Shown piece after piece: positions 11,622 through 26,546 of a DNA stretch of 64,000 nucleotides. The stretch comes from Phaseolus vulgaris (taxonomy: Eukaryota; Streptophyta; Magnoliopsida; Fabales; Fabaceae). The stretch covers positions 5,435,580-5,499,579 of the forward strand of contig NC_023758.2 of assembly GCF_000499845.2 (NCBI RefSeq), written 5' to 3'. A program made the position numbers and the translations under genes. A model generated the notes under the pieces. That model had not been told where the DNA came from. It did not search any database and worked only from the letters and a program-made list of their open reading frames with translations. Position 1 is the stretch's first letter; the number at the start of each line of letters is the position of its first letter.

Positions 11622-12552
11622 CAAATGAAAACAGTTTTCAAAGATATCATAAGTGTTTTCAATCAATTAATAGCGAAAAGAACAAGTTGCAAACATTTTA
11701 GTTAAGTAATACGCTTGTTTTCAATAGATAAGATACTTTTAAACTATTATTATACAGAACATTCACTTTCTTATAGTTTCCTAGGTTATATAAAACCGTA
11801 GATTATAAATGAAAGAAGTATTAAATATATCAAAACACAAGTTTAACACATGAAATTAATTTTATCATAAGTGTTTCAATCAATTAATAGACCTTAGATT
11901 GTAAAAGAAGTATTAAACATATCAAAATAAAATTTGAACACATGAAATGGTTTTTCAAAGGTATCATAAGTAGTGTTTGAATCATTTAATAGACCTTCGA
12001 TTGTTAAAGAAGTAATAAACATATGAAAACACAATTTTAACACATGAAATTATTTTTCAAAGATATTCATAAGTGTTTCAAACAATTAATAGACTAAGAT
12101 TGTAAAAGAAATATTAAACATGTCAAAACACAATTTTAACACATGAAATCGATTTTCAAAGATATCGTAGGTGTTTTCAATCAATTATTAGCGAAAAGAA
12201 CAAGTTGTAAACATTTAGTTAAGTAATACGCTTGTCTTGAACAGTTAAGATACTTTTAAACTATTATTATACAGAACATTCACTTTCTTATAGTTTCCTA
12301 AGTTATATAAAACCTTAGATTATAAATGAAAGAACTATTAAATATATCAAAACACAAGTTTAACACATGAAATTGTTTTTCAAAGATATCATAAGTGTTT
12401 CAATCAATTAATAGACCTTAGATTGTAAAAGAAGTATTAAACATATCAAAATACAATTTGAACACATGAAATGGTTTTTCAAAGGTAGCATAAGTTGTGT
12501 TTCAATCAATTAATAAACCTTAGATTGTAAAGGAAGTATTAAACATATCAAA
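11400..12552 (+). repeat. Satellite block 1 (about 1.15 kb)
   Basis: About two higher-order units of the same AT-rich satellite as 13,711-35,725. It starts at the LTR end and stops abruptly at 12,552, where satellite (CATATCAAAATA) is joined to the middle of a Tat-A leader. Confidence 0.92.
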
Positions 12553-13931
12553 ATAAACCACCGCTTCTCCCACGAAAAACCAAACGAGCCAAAGAACTCA
12601 GATCTCACCGAACAAATCTCGCGTAAACAACAAGAACCTTCACCTCACCGAACAAAAATCCAAACGAACGGTGGAAAATGCGAAATCACCGAACAAAACC
12701 TAGATGAACAGCGAACAATGGTTGCACCAGCACACAACCACACAGAAAACTGCAAAAACCTCCAAGAACTCACTCTGTGGATGGGAACAGGTTTTACACG
12801 GCCCCATGGTGGGCGCCTGATGATCCTGCCTGTTGACCAAAACGTTGGAGCTTTGCCTCGTCAAACTTGGATCGACATGTGCGCCGCGTCAACCTCCGTC
12901 CTTCACTGCGATCCACTTCAAGAACCTGCAAAAGAACAGAACGGCGCCGCTGCGGCCGATCGCACTCCAACGCCCAAGTCAGTGACTGAACCACCAAATA
13001 CTAAGAGTAATTCTCAAGAACTCTCAAGGAACCGTGAACCAGTTCTCTCTCAGTATACTCAAGAACTCGCAAGCGTAAAGAAGACAATCTGAACGTGCAT
13101 ACCTCAGAAGTTCGTTGAGAAACCCTTATATACCTGGACACTTTCTCTCTCCTGGCAGTTACACATCTGGACACGTGGCTCGCATCCAGCTGTACACGTG
13201 CCATCATCTGGAGCCTCCTTGACTTGGGCGCTGCTTCTGGCTCTCCTTTGGCTAAGTTACTTGTGCATGATACTACTTAGTGCATAGCTGTCCTGGAGTG
13301 CGATCTCTACTGGATTGGCGAGCTAGGGTGCCTTCGTACACACCTTCCCTGTGATCTCGCCGGCCGCCTTCATCATCTACTCTTCTTGCTTCACCGTGTA
13401 TGCCATGTGAGCTATCCCCCGATCTCATCCTCTGGTCAGTTGGGAAATGTCCATCTGCCTTCATCTCCGGCGATGTCCTTGTTTCGGCGATCTCTAATCA
13501 CTTGGTCGCCTGGATTTACATCTGGCGACTTCATCTTTAACCTGGTGACCACCGGTTCTGGTGTGCTGGAGATCGGAGCATGCCAACTTAATAACTGGCG
13601 ACTACACGAGCCTCCCGACCTCCTTCCCTTCTGCCAACCTGGCATCTTATCAACACGCCTACACAATAGCTTGATGCCACGTCATCACTTCCGACTACCA
13701 GGGCGGTACACATATCAAAATACAATTTGAACACATGAAATGGTTTTTCAAAGGTATCATAAGTAGTGTTTGAATCAATTAATAGACCATATATTGTAAA
13801 AGAAGTATTAAACATATGAAAACACAATTTTAACACATGAAATTGTTTTTCAAAGATATTCATAAGTGTTTCAATCAATTAATAGACTAAGATTGTAAAA
13901 GAAATATTAAACATATCAAAACACAATTTTA
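12553..13931 (-). repeat. Chimeric segment, copy 2 (leader, LTR 12,821-13,710, satellite)
   Basis: This is a second copy of 10,243-11,621, embedded in the satellite. It contains part of the Tat-A leader, the primer region and a full 890-bp minus-strand LTR ending GGTACA at 13,710, followed again by CATATCAAAATAC. No gag accompanies it. The left joint at 12,552/12,553 is a new junction. The copy behaves as part of the satellite array and does not look like an independent insertion. Confidence 0.88.
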
Positions 13932-16900
13932 ACACATGAAATCGGTTTTCAAAGATATCATAAGTGTTTTCAATCAATTAATAGCGAAAATAACAAGTTG
14001 CACACAATTTAGTTAAGTAATACTTGTTTTCAATAATTAAGATACTTTTAAACTATTATTATACAGAACATTCACTTTCTTATAGCTTCCTAGGTTATAT
14101 AAAACCTTAGATTGTTAATGAAAGAAGTATTAAACTTATGAAAACACAATTTTAACACATGAAATTGTTTTTCAAAGATGTCATAAGTGTTTCAATCAAT
14201 TAATAGACCTTAGATTGTAAAATAAGTATTAAACATATCAAAATACAATTTAAACACATAAAATGGTTTTTCAAAGGTATCATAAGTAGTGTTTGAATCA
14301 ATTAATAGACCCTAGATTGTAAAAGAAGTATTAAACATCTGAAAACACATTTTAACACATGAAATTGTTTTTCAAAGATATTCATAAGTGTTTCAATCAA
14401 TTAATAGACTAAGATTGTAAAAGAAATATTAAACATATAAACACATAATTTTAACACATGAAATCGGTTTTCAAAGATATCATAAGTGTTTTCAATCAAT
14501 TAATAGCGAAAAGAACAAGTTGCACACAATTTAGTTAAGTAATACGCTTGTTTCCAACAGTTAAGATACTTTTAAACTATTTTAATACAAAACATTTACT
14601 TTCTTATAGTTTCCTAGGTTATATAAAACCTTAGATTGTTAATGAAAGAAGTATTAAACTTATGAAAACACAATTTTAACACATGAAATTGTTTTTCAAA
14701 GATGTCATAAGTGTTTCAATCAATTAATAGACCTTAGATTGTAAAATAAGTATTAGACATATCAAAATACAATTTGAACACATAAAATGGTTTTTCAAAG
14801 GTATCATAAGTAGTGTTTGAATCAATTAATAGATCTTAGATTGTAAAAGAAGTATTAAACATATGAAAACACACTTTAACACATGAAATTGTTTTTCAAA
14901 GATATTCATAAGTGTTTCAATCAATTAATAGACCAAGATTGTAAAAGAAATATTAAACATATCAAAACACAATTTTAACACATGAAATCGGTTTTCAAAG
15001 ATATCATAAGTGTTTTCAATCAATTAATTGCGAAAAGAACAAGTTGAAAACATTTAGTTAAGTAATACGCTTGTTTTCATTAGTTAAGATACTTTTAAAC
15101 TATTATTATAGAGAACATTCACTTTCTTATAATTTCCTAGGTTATATAAAACCTTAGATTGTAAATGAAAGAAGTATTAAACATATCAAAACACAATTTT
15201 AACACATGAAATTGTTTTCAAAGTTATCATAAGTGTTTCAATCAAGGAATAGACCTTAGATTGCAAAAGAAGTATTAAACATATAAAAATACAATTTGAA
15301 CACATGAAATGGTTTTTCAAAGGTATCATAAGTAGTGTTTGAATCAATTAATAGACCTTAGATTGTAAAAGAAGTATTAAACATATGAAAACACATTTTA
15401 ACACATGAAATTGTTTTTCAAAGATATTCATAAGTGTTTCAATCAATTAATAGACTAAGATTGTAGAAGAAATATTAAACATATCAACACACAATTTTAA
15501 CACATGAAATCAATTTTCAAAGATATCATAAGTGTTTTCAATCAATTAATAGCGAAAAGAACAAGTTGAAAACATTTAGTTGAGTAATACGCTTCATTTC
15601 AACAGTTAAGATACTTTTAAACTATTTTTATACAGAACATTCACTTTCTTATAGTTTCCTTGGTTATATAAAACCTTAGATTTTAAATGAAAGAGGTATG
15701 AAATATATCAAAACACAATTTTAACACATGAAATTGTTTTTCAAAGATGTCATAATACTTTCAATCAATTAATAGACTTTAGATTGTAAAAGAAGTATTA
15801 AACATATCAAAATAAAATTTCAACATATGAAATGGTTTTTCAAAGGTATCATAAGTAGTGTTTGAATCAATTAATAGGCCTTAGATTGTAAAAGAAGTAT
15901 TAAACATTTGAAAACACAATTTTAACACATGAAATTGTTTTTCAAAGATATTCATAAGTGTTTCAATCAATTAATTGACTAAGATTGTAAAAGAAGTATT
16001 AAACATATCAAAACACAATTTTAACACATGAAATCGGTTTTGAAAGATATCATAAGTGTTTTCAATCAATTAATAGCGAAAAGAACAAGTTACAAACATT
16101 TAGTTAAGAAATAAGCTTGTTTTTAACAGTTAAGATACTTTTAAACTATTATTATACAGAACATTCACTTTCTTATAGTTTCCTAGGTTATATAAAACCT
16201 TAGATTGTAAATGAAAGTAGTATTAAACATATCAAAACACAATTTTAACACATGAAATTGTTTTTCAAAGATATCATAAGTGTTTCAATCAATTAATAAA
16301 CCTTAGATTGTAAAAGAAGTATTAAACATATCAAAATACAAGTTGAACAAATGAAATGGTTTTTCAAAGGTATCATAAGTAGTGTTTGAATCAATTAATA
16401 GACCATTGATTATAAAAGAAGTATTAAACATATAAAAACACAATTTTAACACATGAAATTGATTTTCAAAGATATTCAGAAGTGTTTCAATCAATTAATA
16501 GACTAAGATTGTAAAAGAAATATTAAACATATCAAAACACAATTTTAACACATGAAATCGGTTTTCAAAGATATCATAAGTGTTTTCAATCAATTAATAG
16601 CGAAAAGAACAAGTTGCACACAATTTAGTTAAGTAATACGCTTGTTTTCAATAGTTAAGATACTTTTAAACTATTATTATACAGAACATTCACTTTTCGT
16701 ATAGCTTCCTAGGTTATGTAAACCCTTAGATTGTAAATGACAGAAGTATTAAACTTATCAAAACAAAATTTTAACACATGAAATTGTTTTTCAAAGATAT
16801 GATAAGTGTTTCAATCAATTAATAGCGAAAGGAACAAGTTGCAAACATTTAGTTAAGTAATAAGCTTGTTCTCAACAGTTAAGATACTTTTAAACTATTA

Positions 16901-19900
16901 TTATAGAGAACATTGATTTTCTTATTGTTTCCTAGGTTATATAAAACCTGAGATTGTAAATGAAAGAAGTATTAAACATATCAAAACACAACTTTAACAC
17001 ATGAAATAGTTTCTCAAAGATATCATAAGTGTTTCAATCAATTAATAGACTTTAGATTGTCAAAGAAGTATTAAACATATCAAAATACAATCTGAACACT
17101 TGACATGGTTTTTCAAAGGTATCATAAGTAGTGTTTGAATCAATTAATAGACATTAGATTGTAAAAGAAGTATGAAACATATGAAAACACAATGTGAACA
17201 CTTGAAATTGTTTTTCAAAGATATTCGTAAGTGTTTCAATCAATTAACTGACTAAGATTGTAAAAGAAGTATTAAACATATCAAAACACAATTTTAACAC
17301 ATTAAATCGGTTTTCAAAGATATCATAAGTGTTTTCAATCAATTCATAGAGAAAAGAACAAGTTGCAAACATTTAGTTAAGTAATACGCTTGTTTTCAAC
17401 AGTTGAGATGCTTTTAAACTATTGTTATAGAGAACATTCATTTTCTTAAAGTTTCCTAGGTTATATAAAACATGAGATTGTAAATGAAAGAAGTATTAAA
17501 CATATCAAAACGCAATTTTAACACACGAAATTGTTTTTCAAAGATATCATAAGTGTTTCAATCAATTAATTTATTAAGATTGTAAAAGAAGTATTAAACA
17601 TATCAAAACACAATTTTAACACACGAAATTGTTTTTCAAAGATATCATAAGTGTTTCAATCAGTGAATAGAACTTAGATTGTAAAAGAAGTGTTAAACAT
17701 ATCAAAATACAATTTGAACACATGAAATGGTTTTTCAAAGGTATCATAAGTAGTGTTTGAATCAATTAATAGATCTTAGATTGTAAAAGAAGTATTAAAC
17801 ATATCAAAACACAAGTTTAACACATGAAATCGGTTTTCAAATATATCATAAGTGTTTTCAATCAATTAATAGCGAAAAGAACAAGTTGCAAACATTTAGC
17901 TAAGTAATAACCTTATTTTAACAGTTAAGATACTTTTAAACTATTATTATAGAGAACATTCATTTTCTTATAGTTTCCTAGGTTATATAAAACCTAAGAT
18001 TGTAAATGAAAGAAGTATTAAACATATCAAAACACAATTTTAACACATGAAATTGTTTTTCAAAGATATCATAAGTGTTTCAATCAATCAAATAGATCTT
18101 AGATTGTAAAAGAAGGATTAAACATATCAAAATTCAATTTGAACACATTAAATGGTTTTTAAAAGGTATCATAAGTAGTGTCTGAATCAATTAATAGATC
18201 TTAGATTGTAAAAGAAGTATTAAACATATCAAAACACAATTTTAACAAATGAAATCGGTTTTCAAAGATATCATAAGTGTTTACAATAAATTAATAGCGA
18301 AAAGAACAAGTTACAAACATTTAGTTAAGTAATAAGCTTGTTTTCAACAGTTAAGATACTTTTAAACTATTATTATACAGAACAATCACTTTCTGATAGT
18401 TTCCTAGGTTACATAAAACCTTAGAGTGTATATGAAAGAAGTATTAAATATATGAAACACTATTTTACCACATGAAATTGTTTTTCAAAGATATCATAAG
18501 GTTTTCAATAAATTAATAGATCTTAGATTGTAAAAGAAGTATTAAACATATCAAAATACAATTTGAACACATGAAATGGTTTTTCAAAGGTATCATAAGT
18601 ACTGTTTGAATCAATTAATAGATCTTAGATTGTAAAAGAAGTATTAAACATCTCAAAACACAATTTTAACACATGAAATCGGTTTTCAAATATATCATAA
18701 GTGTTTTCAATCAATTAATAGAGAACAGAACAAGTTGCAAACATTTAGTTAAGTAATACGCTTGTTTTCAACAGTTAAGATACTTTTAAACTATTATTAT
18801 AGAGAACATTCATTTTCTTATAGTTTCCTAGGTTATATAAAACCTTATATTGTAAATGAAAGAAGTATTAAACTTATCAAAACACAATTTTAACACATGA
18901 AATTGTTTTTCAAAGATATCATAAGTGTTTCAATCAATTAATAGACCTTAGTTTGTAAAGGAAGTATTAAACATATCAAAATACAATTTGAACACATGAA
19001 ATGGTTTTTCAAAGGTATCATAAGTAGTGTTTGAATCAATTAATTGACCATAGATTGTAAAAGATATATTAAACAAATGAAAACACAATTTTAACACATG
19101 AAATTGTTTTTCAAAGATATCCATGAGTATTTCAATCAATTAATAGACTAAGATTGGAAAAGAAATATTTAACATATCAAAACACAATTTAAACACATGA
19201 AATCGGTTTTCAAAGATATCATAGGTGTTTTCAATCAATTAATAACGAAAAGAAAAGTTGCACACATTTTAGTTAAGTAATACGCTTGTTTTCAACAGTT
19301 AAGATACTTTTAAACTATTATTATACAGAACATTCACTTTGTTATAGTTTCCTAGGTTATATAAAATATTAGATTGTAAATGACAGAAGTATTAAATATA
19401 TAAAACACAAGTTTAACACATGAAATTGTTTTTCAAAGATATCATAAGTGTTTCAATCCATTAATAGACCTTAGATTGTAAAAGAAGTATTAAACATATC
19501 AAAATACAATTTGAACACATAAAATGGTTTTTCAAAGGTATCATGAGTAGTGTTTGAATCAGATAATAGACCTTAGATTCTAAAAGAAGAATTAAACATA
19601 TGAAAACACATTTTAACACATCAAATTGTTTTTCAAAGATATTCATAAGTGTTTCAATCAATTAATAGACTAAGATTGTAAAAGAAATATTAAACATATC
19701 AAAAACAATTTTAACACATGAAATCGGTTTTCAAAGATATCATAAGTGTTTTCAATCAATTAATAGCGAAAAGAACAAGTTGCACACAATTTAGTTAAGT
19801 AATACGCTTGTTTTCAATAGTTAACATACTTTTAAACTGATATTATACAGAACATTCTCTTTCTTATGGTTTCCTATGTTCTATTAAACATTAGATTGTA

Positions 19901-20096
19901 AATGAAAGAGGTATTAAACTTATCAAAACAAAATTTTAACACATGAAATTGTTTTTCAAAGATATCATAAGTGTTTCAATCAATAAATAGCAAAAAGAAC
20001 AAGTTGCACACAATTTAGTTAAGTAATACGCTTGTTTTCAATAGTTAAGATACTTTTAAACAATTATTATACAGAACATTCACTTTCTTATAGTTT

Positions 20097-22620
20097 CCTA
20101 GGTTACATAAAACCTTAGAGTGTATATGAAAGAAGTATTAAACTTATCAAAACACAATTTTAACACATGAAATTGTTTATCAAAGATATCATAAGTGTTT
20201 CAATTAATTAATAGACCTTAGATTGTAAAAGAAGTATTAAACATATCAAAATACAATTTGAACAAATAATTTTTTTTTTTCAAAGGTATCATAAGTAGTG
20301 TTTGAATCAATTAATAGACCTTAGTGTGTAAAAGAAGTATTAAACATATGAAAACACAATTTTAACACATCAAATTATTTTTCATAGATATTCATAAGTG
20401 TTTCAATCAATTAATAGACTAAGATTGTAAAAGAAATATTAAACATATCAAAACAAAATTTTAAAACATGAAATCGGTTTTCAAAGATATCATAAGTGTT
20501 TTCAATCAATTAAAAGCGAAAAGAACAAGTTGCACACAATTTAGTTAAGTAATACGCTTGTTGTCAATAGTTAACATACTTTTAAACTGATATTATACAG
20601 AACATTCACTTTCTTATGGTTTCCTAGGTTATATTAAACATTAGATTGTAAATGAAAGAGGTATTAAACTTATCAAAACAAAATTTTAACACATGAAATT
20701 GTTTTTCAAAGATATCATAAGTGTTTCAATCAATAAATAGCAAAAAGAACAAGTTGCACACAATTTAGTTAAGTAATACGCTTGTTTTCAATAGTTAAGA
20801 TACTTTTAAACTATTATTATTCAGAACATTCGTTTTCTGATAGTTTCCTAGGTTCTATAAAACCTTAGATTGTAAATGAAAGAAGTATTAAACTTATCAA
20901 AACAAAATTTTAACACACGAAATTGTTTTTCAAAGATATGATAAGTGTTTCAATCAATTTATAGACCTTAGATAGTAAAAGAAGTATTAAACATATCAAA
21001 ATACAATTTGAACACATGAAATGGTTTTTCAAAGGTATCATAAGTAGTGTTTGAATCAACTAATAGATCTTAGATTGTAAAAGAAGTATTAAGCATATCA
21101 AAACACAATTTGAAGACATGAAATGGTTTTTCAAAGGTATCATAAGTAGTGTTTGAATCAACTAATAGACTTTAGATTGTAAAAGAAGTATTAAACATAT
21201 GAAAACACAATTTTAACACGTGAAATTGTTTTTCAAAGATATTCATAAGTGTTTCAATCAATTAATTGATTAAGATTGTAAAAGAAGTATTAAACATATC
21301 AAAACACAATTTTAACACATGAAATCGGTTTTCAAAGATATCATAAGTGTTTTCAATCAATTAATATCGAAAAGAACAAGTTGCAAACATTTAATTAAGT
21401 AATAAGCTTGTTTTCAACCGTTAAGATACTTTGAAACTATTATTATAGAGAACATTCATTTTCTTATAGTGTTCTAGGTTATATAAAACCTTAGATTGTA
21501 AATGAAAGAAGTATTAAACTTATCAAAACAAAATTTTAACACATGAAATTGTTTTTCAAAGATATCATAAGTGTTTCAATCAATTAATAGACCTTAGATT
21601 GTAAAAGAAGTATTAAAAATATCAAAATAAAATTTGAACACATAAAATGGTTTTTCAAAGGTATCATAAGTAGTGTTTGAATCAACTAATAGATCTTAGA
21701 TTGTAAAAGAAGTATTCAACATATCAAAACACAATTTGAACACATGAAAAGGTTTTTCAAAGGTATCATAAGTAGTGTTTGAATCAACTAATAGACTTTA
21801 GATTGTAAAAGAAGTATTAAACATATGAAAACACAAATTTAAGACATCATATTGTTTTTCAAAGATATTCATAAGTGTTTCAATAAATTAATAGACTAAG
21901 ATTCTAAAAGAAATATTAAACATATAAAAACACAATTTTAACACATGAAATCGGTTTTCAAAGATATCATAGGTGTTTTCAATCAATTAATAGCGAGAAG
22001 AACAAGTTGCACACAATTTAGTTAAGTAATACGCTTCTTTTCAATAGTTAAGATACTTTTAAACAATTATTATACAGAACATTCACTTTCTTATAGTTTC
22101 CTAGGTTACATAAAACCTTAGAGTGTATATGAAAGAAGTATTAAACTTATCAAAACACAATTTTAACACATGAAATTGTTTATCAAAGATATCATAAGTG
22201 TTTCAATCAATTAATAGACCTTAGATTGTAAAAGAAGTATTAAACATATCAAAATACAATTTGAACAAATAAATTTTTTTTTCAAAGGTATCATAAGTAG
22301 TGTTTCAATCAATTAATAGACCTTAGTGTGTAAAAGAAGTATTAAACATATGAAAACACAATTTTAACACATCAAATTATTTTTCATAGATATTCATAAG
22401 TGTTTCAATCAATTAATAGACTAAGATTGTAAAAGAAATATTAAACATATCAAAACACAATTTTAAAACATGAAATCGGTTTTCAAAGATATCATAAGTG
22501 TTTTCAATCAATAAATAGCGAAAAGAACAAGTTGCACACAATTTAGTTAAGTAATACGCTTGTTTTCAATAGTTAAGATACTTTTAAACTATTATTATAC
22601 AGAACATTCACTTTCTTATA
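20097..22620 (+). repeat. Multimer duplication in satellite, 2.0-kb offset
   Basis: A rare variant (long T run after AACAAATAA, then CCTTAGTGTGTAAAAG and TTTTTCATAG) at about 20,265-20,400 recurs at about 22,265-22,400, which marks a block copied about 2,000 bp away. A similar pair with an offset of about 1,373 bp links 23,7xx-24,0xx with 25,1xx-25,4xx (CACTTGTTTTTAATAG, ATAACATGG). Confidence 0.65.
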
Positions 22621-25600
22621 GTTTCCTAGGTTACATAAAACCTTAGACTGTATATGAAAGAAGTATTAAACTTATCAAATCACAATTTTAACACATGATG
22701 TTGTTTTTCAAAGATATCATAAGTGTTTCAATCAATTAATAGACTTTAGATTGTAAAAGAAGTATTAAACATATCAAAATACAATTTGAACACATTAAAT
22801 GGTTTTTCAAAGGTATCATAAGTAGTGTTTGAATCAATTAATTGACCTTAGATTGTAAAAGAAGTATTAAACATATGAAAACACATTTTAAGACATGAAA
22901 TTGTATTTCAAAGATATTCATAAGTGTTTCAATCAATTAATAGACTAAGATTGTAAAAGAAATATTAAACATATCAAAACACAATTTTAACAGATGAAAT
23001 CGGTTTTCAAAGATATCATAAGTGTTTTCAATCAATTAATAGCGAAAAGAACAAGTTGAAAACATTTAGTTAAGTAATACGCTTGTTTTCAACAGTTAAG
23101 ATACTTTTAAACTATTATTATAGAGAACATTCATTTTCTTATAGTTTCCTAGGTTATACAAAACCTTTGATTGTAAATGAAAGAAGTATTAAACATATGA
23201 AAACACAATTTTAACACATGAAATTTTTTTTCAAAGATATTCATAAGTGTTTCAATCAATTAATAGACTAAGATTGTAAAAGAAATATTAAACATATAAA
23301 AACACAATTTTAACACATGAAATCGGTTTTCAAAGATATCATAAGTGTTTTCGATCAATTAATAGCGAGAAGAACAAGTTGCACACAATTTAGTTAAGTA
23401 ATACGCTTCTTTTCAATAGTTAAGATACTTTTAAACTATCATTATACAGAACATTCACTTTCTTATAGTTTCCTAGGTTATATAAAACCTTAGATTGTAA
23501 ATGAAAGAAGTATTAAACTTATCACAACACAATTTTAACACATGAAATTGTTTTTCAAAGATATCATAAGTGTTTCAATCAATTAATAGACCTTAGATTG
23601 TAAAAGAAGTATTAAAAATATCAAAATACAATTTTAACACATGAAATCGGTTTTCAAAGATATCATAAGTGTTTTCAATCAATTAATAGCGAAAAGAACA
23701 AGTTGCACAAAATTTAGTTAAGTAATACACTTGTTTTTAATAGTTAAGATACTTTTAAACTATTATTGTACAGAACATTCACTTTCTTATAGTTTCCTAG
23801 GTTATATAAAACTTTAGATTGTAAATGAAAGAAGTATTAAACTTATCAAAACACAATTTTAACACATGAAATTGTTTTTCAAAGATATCATAAATGTTTC
23901 AATCAATTAATAGACCTTAGATTGTAATAGAAGTATTAAACATATCAAAATACAATTTAAACACATAACATGGTTTTTCAATGGTATCATAAGTAGTGTT
24001 AGAATCAATTATTATACCTTAGATTGTAAAAGAAGTATTAAACATATGAAAACACCATTTTAACACATGAAATTGTTTTTCAAAGATATTCATAAGTGTT
24101 TCAATCAATTAATAGACTAAGATTGTAAAAGAAGTATTAAACATATCAAAACATAATTTTAACACATGAAATCGGTTTTCAAAGATATCATAAGTGTTTT
24201 AAATCAATTAATATCGAAAAGAACAAGTTGCAAACATTTAGTTAAGTAATAAGCTTGGTTTCAACAGTTAAGGTACTTTTCAACTAATATTATAGAGAAC
24301 ATTCATTTTCTTATAGTTTCCTAGGTTATACAAAACATTAGATTGTAAATGAAAGAAGTATTAAACATATCAAAACACAATTTTAACAGATGAAATTGTT
24401 TTTCAAAGATATCATAAGTGTTTCAATCAATTAATAGATCCTATATTGTAAAAGAGGTATTACACATATCAAAATAATATTTGAACACAAGAAATGGTTT
24501 TTCAAAGGTATCATTAGTAGTGTTTGAATCAATTAATAGACCATGGATTGTAAAAAAAGTATTAAACATATGAAAACACAATTTTAACAAATGAAATTTT
24601 TTTTCAAAGATATTCATAAGTGTTTCAATCAATTAATAGACTAAGATTGTAAAAGAAATATTAAACATATAAAAACACAATTTTAAGACATGAAATCGGT
24701 TTTCAAAGATATCATAAGTGTTTTCAATCAATTAATAGCGAGAAGAACAAGTTGCACACAATTTAGTTAAGTAATACGCTTCTTTTGAATAGTTAACATA
24801 CTTTTATACTATCATTATACAGAACATTCACTTTCTTATAGTTTCGTAGGTTATATAAAACCTTACATTGTAAATGCAAGAAGTATTAAAATTATCAGAA
24901 CACAATTTTAACACATGAAATTGTTTGTCAAAGATATCATAAGTGTTTCAATCAATTAGTAGACCTTAGATTGTAAAAGATGTATTAAAAATATCAAAAT
25001 ACAATAATAACACATGAAATCGGTTTTCAAAGATATCATAAGTGTTTTCAATCAATTAATAGCGAGAAGAACAAGTTGCACACAATTTAGTTAAGTAATA
25101 CACTTGTTTTTAATAGTTAAGATACTTTTAAACTATTATTATACAGAACATTCACTTTCTTATAGTTTCCTAGGTTATATAAAACCTTAGATTGTAAATG
25201 AAAGAAGTATTAAACTTATGAAAACACAATTTTAACACATGAAATTTTTTTTCAAAGGTATCGTAAGTGTTTTAATCAATTAATAGACCTTAGATTGTAA
25301 TAAAAGTTTTAAACATATCAAAATACAATTTAAACATATAACATGGTTTTTCAAAGGTATCATAAGTAGTGTTTGAATCAATTAATAGACCTTAGATTGT
25401 AAAAGAAGTATTAAACATATGAAAACACCATTTTAACACATGAAATTGTTTTTCAAAGATATTTATAAGTGTTTCAATCAATTAATAGACTAAGATTGTA
25501 AAAGAAGTATAAAAGATATCAAAACACAACTTTAACACATGAAATCGAGTTTCAAAGATATCGTAAGTGTTTTCAATCAATTAATATCGAAAAGAACAAG

Positions 25601-26534
25601 TTGCAAACATTTAGTTAAGTAATAAGCTTGTTTTCAACAGTTAAGATACTTTTAAACTATTATTATAGAAAACATTCATTTTCTTATAGTTTCCCAGGTT
25701 ATACAAAACCTTAGATTGCAAATGAAAGAAGTATTAAACATATCAAAACACAATTTTAACACCTGAAATTGTTTTTCAAAGATATCATAAGTGTTTCAAT
25801 CAATTAATAGATCTTAGATTGTTAAAGAAGTATTAAACATATCAAAATACAATTTGAACAAATGAAATGGTTTTTCAAAGGTATCATAAGTAGTGTTTGA
25901 ATCAATTAATAGACCATACTTTGTAAGAGAAGTATTAAACATATGAAAACACAATTTTAACACATGAAATTGTTTTTCAAAGATATTCATAAGTGTTTCA
26001 ATCAATTAATAGACTAAGATTGTAAAAGAAATATTAAACATATAAAAACACAATATTAACACATGAAATCTGTTTTCAAAGATATCATAAGTGTTTTCAA
26101 TCAATTAATAGCGAAAAGAAAAAGTTGCACACAATTTAGTTAAGTAATACGCTTGTTTTCAATAGTTAAGATACTTTTAAACTATTATTATACAGAACAT
26201 TCACTTTCTTATAGTTTCCTAGTTTATATAAAACCTTAGATTGTAAATGAAAGAAGTATTAAAGTTATCAAAACAAAATTTTACGACATGAAATTGTTTT
26301 TCAAAGATATCATAAGTGTTTCAATTAATTAATAGACCTTAGATTGTAAAAGAAGTATTAAACATATCAAAATACAATTTGAACACATGAAATGGTTTTT
26401 CAAAGGTATCATAAGTAGTGTTTGAATCAACTAATAGATCTTAGATTGTAAAAGAAGTATTAAACATATGAAAACACAATTTTAACACATGAAATTGTTT
26501 TTCAAAGATATCATAAGTGTTTCAATCAATTAAT

Positions 26535-26546
26535 AAACCCTAAACC
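26535..26546 (+). repeat. Telomere-like 12-mer in satellite (copy 1)
   Basis: AAACCCTAAACC replaces the usual end of a module. The unit goes from AATCAATTAAT straight to this motif and then AATGAAAACAC, skipping the usual CCTTAGATTGTAAAAG... stretch. It therefore marks a deletion joint. Confidence 0.6.
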
